Shown here: positions 60,881-64,000 of the stretch, piece by piece
Position numbering within the stretch: position 1 is the stretch's first letter
Layout: the number at the start of each line of letters is the position of its first letter
NCBI GenBank assembly: GCA_016715905.1
Contig: JADJXI010000005.1
Coordinates: forward strand, 372,001 to 436,000
Direction: 5' to 3'
From: Sphingobacteriaceae bacterium
GTDB lineage: Bacteria; Bacteroidota; Bacteroidia; B-17B0; Aurantibacillaceae
DNA: 64,000 nucleotides
Program-made: the position numbers and the translations under genes
The notes under the pieces: model-generated
What the model saw: the letters and a program-made list of their open reading frames with translations, nothing else
The model's database searches: none
What the model was told of the DNA's origin: nothing

Positions 60881-63625
60881 ATGAGCACAGAAAAAAAGAA
60901 TAAATACAGATCCAAAGATGTGGATTTGGATATAAGCGAAGAATCTCGCAATCCCTTTGAAAAGGTAGAAAGAGTGAAAGAGGAAAAACCACGAAAAAAT
61001 GTTTCTGTTGATCATGATATTGAAGATATCAATGAGGAGATAGTTGTGGAAAAAAAATCCCGCAAGAATACACCAAAAGCAAAACCTGAACCGGTGGAAG
61101 TAGAAGAAGAGGAAAAGGAAAAGCAAGTGAAACCCAAGGCTAAAAAGCAAAAGAAAGAAAAATTTAATTTCAAGGAAAGAATCGAAAAAATTACTGCGGT
61201 ATGGAGTGATGAACGCACTCAAAAAATTATTGGCTTAACTTTTGTTTTATCAGCTGCATTTTTAGCCATTTCTTTGGTGTCGTATTTTTTCACCTGGGAT
61301 TTGGATCAGGATAAAGTGATGAGCGCAAATGCTGTTCTTTTTGATGCAGATACTAAAGTATATAACTGGTTAGGTAAAACCGGAGCTGTTGTTTCTCACT
61401 TGTTTATGTATAAAGGTTTTGGTGCGGCTTCTTTCATTTTTGTACCTGTTTTATTTTTATTTGGGTTACAAAAAATGTTACAGAAAAAATTATTTTCTGT
61501 TTCGGCCTTTCATGCTAAATGGATTTTCAGTATGGTGTGGACTTCTTTAACACTGGCTTATATTTTTTCAGATAAAATGTTTTTCATGGGTGGTGGTTTT
61601 GGGTATTTTATAAATGCTCAAATTGTAAATTATGTAGGTGGTATAGGTTTAATTGCTTTGCTATGCTTTTCAATGCTTATTTTTTTAGTATTGGCATTTA
61701 ATATTTCGTTTAATCTGCCAGTAAAGCCGGTTATTGAAGATGATGTTGAAATTCAGGAGGAGTTAGTTAATCACGCAACAAATGATCAGCCTGTTAAAGC
61801 GGAGGAGGAAATGAGTGAAGAGGAAAAAGCCGAATTATTGAATTTTGAAGTTATTAAAAAAGAAAATGAAGAAGCTGTAATTCCGGAACCGGAAAAAATA
61901 TTTGAAACCGAGAAAATAAATGTTGAAGAAGTAGTTGCTGAGCAGAAAGATATTGATCAACCGGTAATCGAAAATAAGGTCGAATTAAATAATGAAGTTC
62001 CGGTTACTAAAAAGGCAGATGGTGAGCCTGAATTTGAAATCGGAAAAATTGTAGAGGAACGTGAAGTTACCGATGATGAGAATAAGGCAGCAAAACTGGT
62101 GGAGCAATTTGGAGAGTATGATCCAACATTAGACTTGGGTGAATATAAATTTCCGGGGTTTGACTTACTGAATGATTATGGTAATCACCAAAGCAAGGTT
62201 AATCAGGAAGAATTAATTATGAATAAGGACCGTATTGTTGGTACCTTAAAAAATTACGGAATTGAAATTGATAAAATAACGGCTACCGTTGGTCCAACGG
62301 TAACTTTGTATGAAATTGTTCCCGCAGCTGGCGTAAGAATCAGTAAAATTAAAAATCTGGAAGACGATATTGCATTAAGTTTGGCTGCATTAGGCATTCG
62401 TATTATTGCGCCAATTCCGGGCAGAGGAACAATTGGTATTGAAGTTCCGAACCAAACACCGGAAATGGTTCCTATGAAAAATATTCTGGCGTCAGAAAAA
62501 TTCAATAATTCAAGTTTTGAGTTGCCCATTGCATTGGGAAAAACAATCAGTAATGAAATTTTCATAGCCGATCTTTCTAAAATGCCTCACTTATTAATGG
62601 CCGGAGCAACCGGACAAGGAAAGTCGGTGGGATTAAATGCCGTATTGGTTTCGCTACTTTATAAAAAACATCCTTCGCAGGTAAAATTTGTTTTGGTAGA
62701 CCCTAAAAAAGTAGAGCTCACACTTTTCAATAAAATTGAAAGACACTTTTTGGCCAAGTTACCGAATAGCGAAGATGCCATTATAACCGATAATACCAAA
62801 GTGATTCATACACTCAACTCACTTTGTATTGAAATGGATAATCGATATGCCTTGTTACAGGATGCAGGTTGTCGTAATTTAAAGGAATACAATGCCAAGT
62901 TTGTTGCTCGCAAATTAAATCCAAATGACGGGCATAAGTTTTTACCTTATATTGTTTTAGTAGTAGATGAATTTGCTGATTTGATTATGACGGCAGGCAA
63001 AGAAGTTGAAACGCCTATTGCTCGTTTAGCACAATTAGCCCGTGCCATTGGAATACATTTAATTATTGCCACGCAACGTCCTTCCGTTAATATTATTACC
63101 GGTACCATAAAAGCCAACTTTCCTGCTCGTATTGCATTTAGAGTAACCAGTAAAATTGATAGCAGAACTATATTGGATATTGGAGGCGCTGAACAATTAA
63201 TTGGTAGAGGAGATATGTTATTAAGCACCGGAAATGATTTAATTCGTATTCAATGTGCATTTGTAGATACGCCTGAAGTGGAAAAAATTTGTGAATTTAT
63301 AGGAAGTCAACGCGCTTATCCAAGTGCATTTTTATTACCTGAATATGTGGGTGAAGATGGAAGTGATGGAAAAGATATGGTTGATTTATCGGAAAGAGAT
63401 AAAATGTTTGATGATGCTGCTAAATTGGTGGTACAATTTCAACAGGGTAGCGCATCGTTTTTGCAGCGTAAATTAAAATTAGGGTATAACAGAGCCGGTA
63501 GAATTGTCGATCAATTAGAAGCTGCGGGAATAATCGGACCTTTTGAAGGAAGCAAAGCAAGAGAAGTTTTGATAAAAGATATGGGATCTTTAGAGGAAAT
63601 TTTACAAAAATTAAGAAATCAGTAA
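60881..63625 (+). CDS. ftsK: DNA translocase FtsK
   Basis: 914 residues: a long charged N-terminal linker (1-105), four membrane helices (about 115-290), an acidic linker rich in Glu (about 290-440), then the motor: Walker A GATGQGKS at 575-582, the LVVDEFADLIMTAGKE Walker B, and FPARIAFRVTSKIDSRTILD. The C-terminal gamma domain is a winged helix (about 850-914, RAGRIVDQLEAAGIIGPFEG). It clears chromosome termini at the division septum and activates XerCD. The extended N-terminal cytoplasmic region is longer than in E. coli homologues' first segment. Confidence 0.95.
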   Translation: MSTEKKNKYRSKDVDLDISEESRNPFEKVERVKEEKPRKNVSVDHDIEDINEEIVVEKKSRKNTPKAKPEPVEVEEEEKEKQVKPKAKKQKKEKFNFKERIEKITAVWSDERTQKIIGLTFVLSAAFLAISLVSYFFTWDLDQDKVMSANAVLFDADTKVYNWLGKTGAVVSHLFMYKGFGAASFIFVPVLFLFGLQKMLQKKLFSVSAFHAKWIFSMVWTSLTLAYIFSDKMFFMGGGFGYFINAQIVNYVGGIGLIALLCFSMLIFLVLAFNISFNLPVKPVIEDDVEIQEELVNHATNDQPVKAEEEMSEEEKAELLNFEVIKKENEEAVIPEPEKIFETEKINVEEVVAEQKDIDQPVIENKVELNNEVPVTKKADGEPEFEIGKIVEEREVTDDENKAAKLVEQFGEYDPTLDLGEYKFPGFDLLNDYGNHQSKVNQEELIMNKDRIVGTLKNYGIEIDKITATVGPTVTLYEIVPAAGVRISKIKNLEDDIALSLAALGIRIIAPIPGRGTIGIEVPNQTPEMVPMKNILASEKFNNSSFELPIALGKTISNEIFIADLSKMPHLLMAGATGQGKSVGLNAVLVSLLYKKHPSQVKFVLVDPKKVELTLFNKIERHFLAKLPNSEDAIITDNTKVIHTLNSLCIEMDNRYALLQDAGCRNLKEYNAKFVARKLNPNDGHKFLPYIVLVVDEFADLIMTAGKEVETPIARLAQLARAIGIHLIIATQRPSVNIITGTIKANFPARIAFRVTSKIDSRTILDIGGAEQLIGRGDMLLSTGNDLIRIQCAFVDTPEVEKICEFIGSQRAYPSAFLLPEYVGEDGSDGKDMVDLSERDKMFDDAAKLVVQFQQGSASFLQRKLKLGYNRAGRIVDQLEAAGIIGPFEGSKAREVLIKDMGSLEEILQKLRNQ

Positions 63626-63667
63626 GATTATTGTCCACAAATTCGCAATTCACTCGTATTTTGGTAT

Positions 63668-63675
63668 TAAATTTG
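63668..63675 (+). promoter_or_regulatory. -7 box (TAAATTTG) before the lolA-like gene
   Basis: An exact TAnnTTTG match 13 bases before the ATG at 63689. No -33 element at the usual distance. Confidence 0.45.
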
Positions 63676-63688
63676 TACGGATAAGGTT

Positions 63689-64000
63689 ATGAAAAATTTA
63701 CTCTTAATATTGGTTTTTTCTTTTGCTACTCTTCATGCACAAGACCAAGACCCAAAAGCTAAAGCTATTCTAGATGATTTAAGCAAGTCAACTAAAACGT
63801 ATAAATCAATTACAGCAGATTTGGTTTTTAAAATGTTGAATAAGGAAAAAAAACCCATTGATAAACCGCAAGCTTGGAAAATTCAAACAAAGGGGCAGAA
63901 ATTCCGTCTTGAGATTCCGGGCAATTTAATTGTTTGTGATGGAAAAACGATTTGGAATTACAATAAGGATGCTAAGGAAGTTACTATAAAAGATTATGAT
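63689..64000 (+). CDS. LolA-like outer-membrane lipoprotein carrier (partial, cut by window edge)
   Basis: From the ATG at 63689 the frame is open to the window end (104 codons). It starts with a signal peptide (LILVFSFATLHAQD), then AKAILDDLSKSTKTYKSITA, KKPIDKPQAWKIQTKGQK, FRLEIPGNLIVCDGKT and WNYNKDAKEVTI, which match the LolA/LolA-like fold (beta-sandwich that carries lipoproteins to the outer membrane). In Bacteroidota such a gene commonly follows ftsK. The C-terminal half lies outside the window. Confidence 0.75.
   Translation, partial: MKNLLLILVFSFATLHAQDQDPKAKAILDDLSKSTKTYKSITADLVFKMLNKEKKPIDKPQAWKIQTKGQKFRLEIPGNLIVCDGKTIWNYNKDAKEVTIKDYD

Noticed and set aside
60878..61222. Open frame of 114 codons antisense to ftsK
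   Set aside because: It is Phe/Leu-rich in the manner of a shadow of the Lys/Glu-rich ftsK N-terminal region, with no start context or family match.
62254..63228. Antisense frames within the ftsK motor region
   Set aside because: They mirror the strong ftsK coding signal and have no supporting signal of their own.
1..64000. CRISPR arrays, transposases, prophage genes and integrases
   Set aside because: I found no regular spaced repeats, transposase motifs or phage structural genes. The repeats seen are limited to the tRNA-Phe and dinB regions.

Overview
The window is AT-rich DNA that looks like the chromosome of a free-living Bacteroidota bacterium, probably a Sphingobacteriales/Flavobacteriales-like lineage. 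The evidence is: A-rich start regions with almost no Shine-Dalgarno signal; several promoters of the Bacteroidota type TAnnTTTG, some with an upstream TTG or TTTG; a secreted C25 (gingipain-type) protease with a C-terminal type IX secretion sorting domain; a PorE-like TPR/PD40 envelope protein; a HU-CCDC81/SPOR protein; and a fused E1 alpha/beta 2-oxoacid dehydrogenase. There is no prophage, transposase, CRISPR array or rRNA operon. Most of the window is chromosomal housekeeping and envelope DNA. The odd parts are scars, repeats and frameshifts.

Layout. 1-5 kb: start of a TetR regulator, M23 peptidase, O-antigen ligase-like protein, RecQ. 5-10.3 kb: a tight leftward set (di-haem oxidoreductase, Rieske protein, porin, FtsX/MacB-type permease, small membrane protein) facing a DtxR/MntR-family regulator, with a palindromic candidate operator between them. 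10-19.5 kb: OmpA-family protein, DUF389 protein, a frameshifted aminotransferase, KamA radical SAM enzyme, Crp/Fnr regulator, Na+/H+ antiporter, TPR protein. 19.5-20 kb: tRNA-Phe with tandem copies of its 5' part that carry GC-rich palindromes. 20-25 kb: coaX, outer-membrane protein, lptC, small membrane protein, vWA/YfbK-type protein. 25-31 kb: a possible structured RNA, a PorE-like protein and a C25 protease, both with single-base disruptions at A/T runs. 31-34.3 kb: a leftward overlapping operon (glycosyltransferase, ECF sigma factor, rsmG, lipoprotein). 34.4-39.8 kb: a rightward overlapping operon (HAD phosphatase, tgt, lptF/G-type permease, glycosyltransferase, GNAT, PpiC). 39.8-44.8 kb: E1 dehydrogenase, NlpC/P60, membrane protein, Skp/OmpH, MazG-like protein. 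44.8-49.2 kb: a dinB plus short dnaE translesion pair, separated by a recombination scar holding the start of a GxxExxY-type gene. 49.4-64 kb: yidC, carA, hemJ-like, HU/SPOR, DUF1571+LysM, rhomboid, SRPBCC/GyrI-like, Cys-rich small protein, nnr, CocE-type hydrolase, ftsK and the start of a lolA-like gene.

The genes fit together as envelope biogenesis (lptC, lptF/G-type, yidC, skp, lolA, type IX cargo), cell division (ftsK, SPOR), translation quality (tgt, rsmG, tRNA-Phe) and repair or mutagenesis (recQ, dinB, dnaE2-like). The best candidates for something not previously described are the dinB/dnaE scar, the tRNA-Phe repeat-palindrome array, the metal-regulator/di-haem/Rieske locus, the structured element before the PorE-like gene and the kamA leader hairpin.
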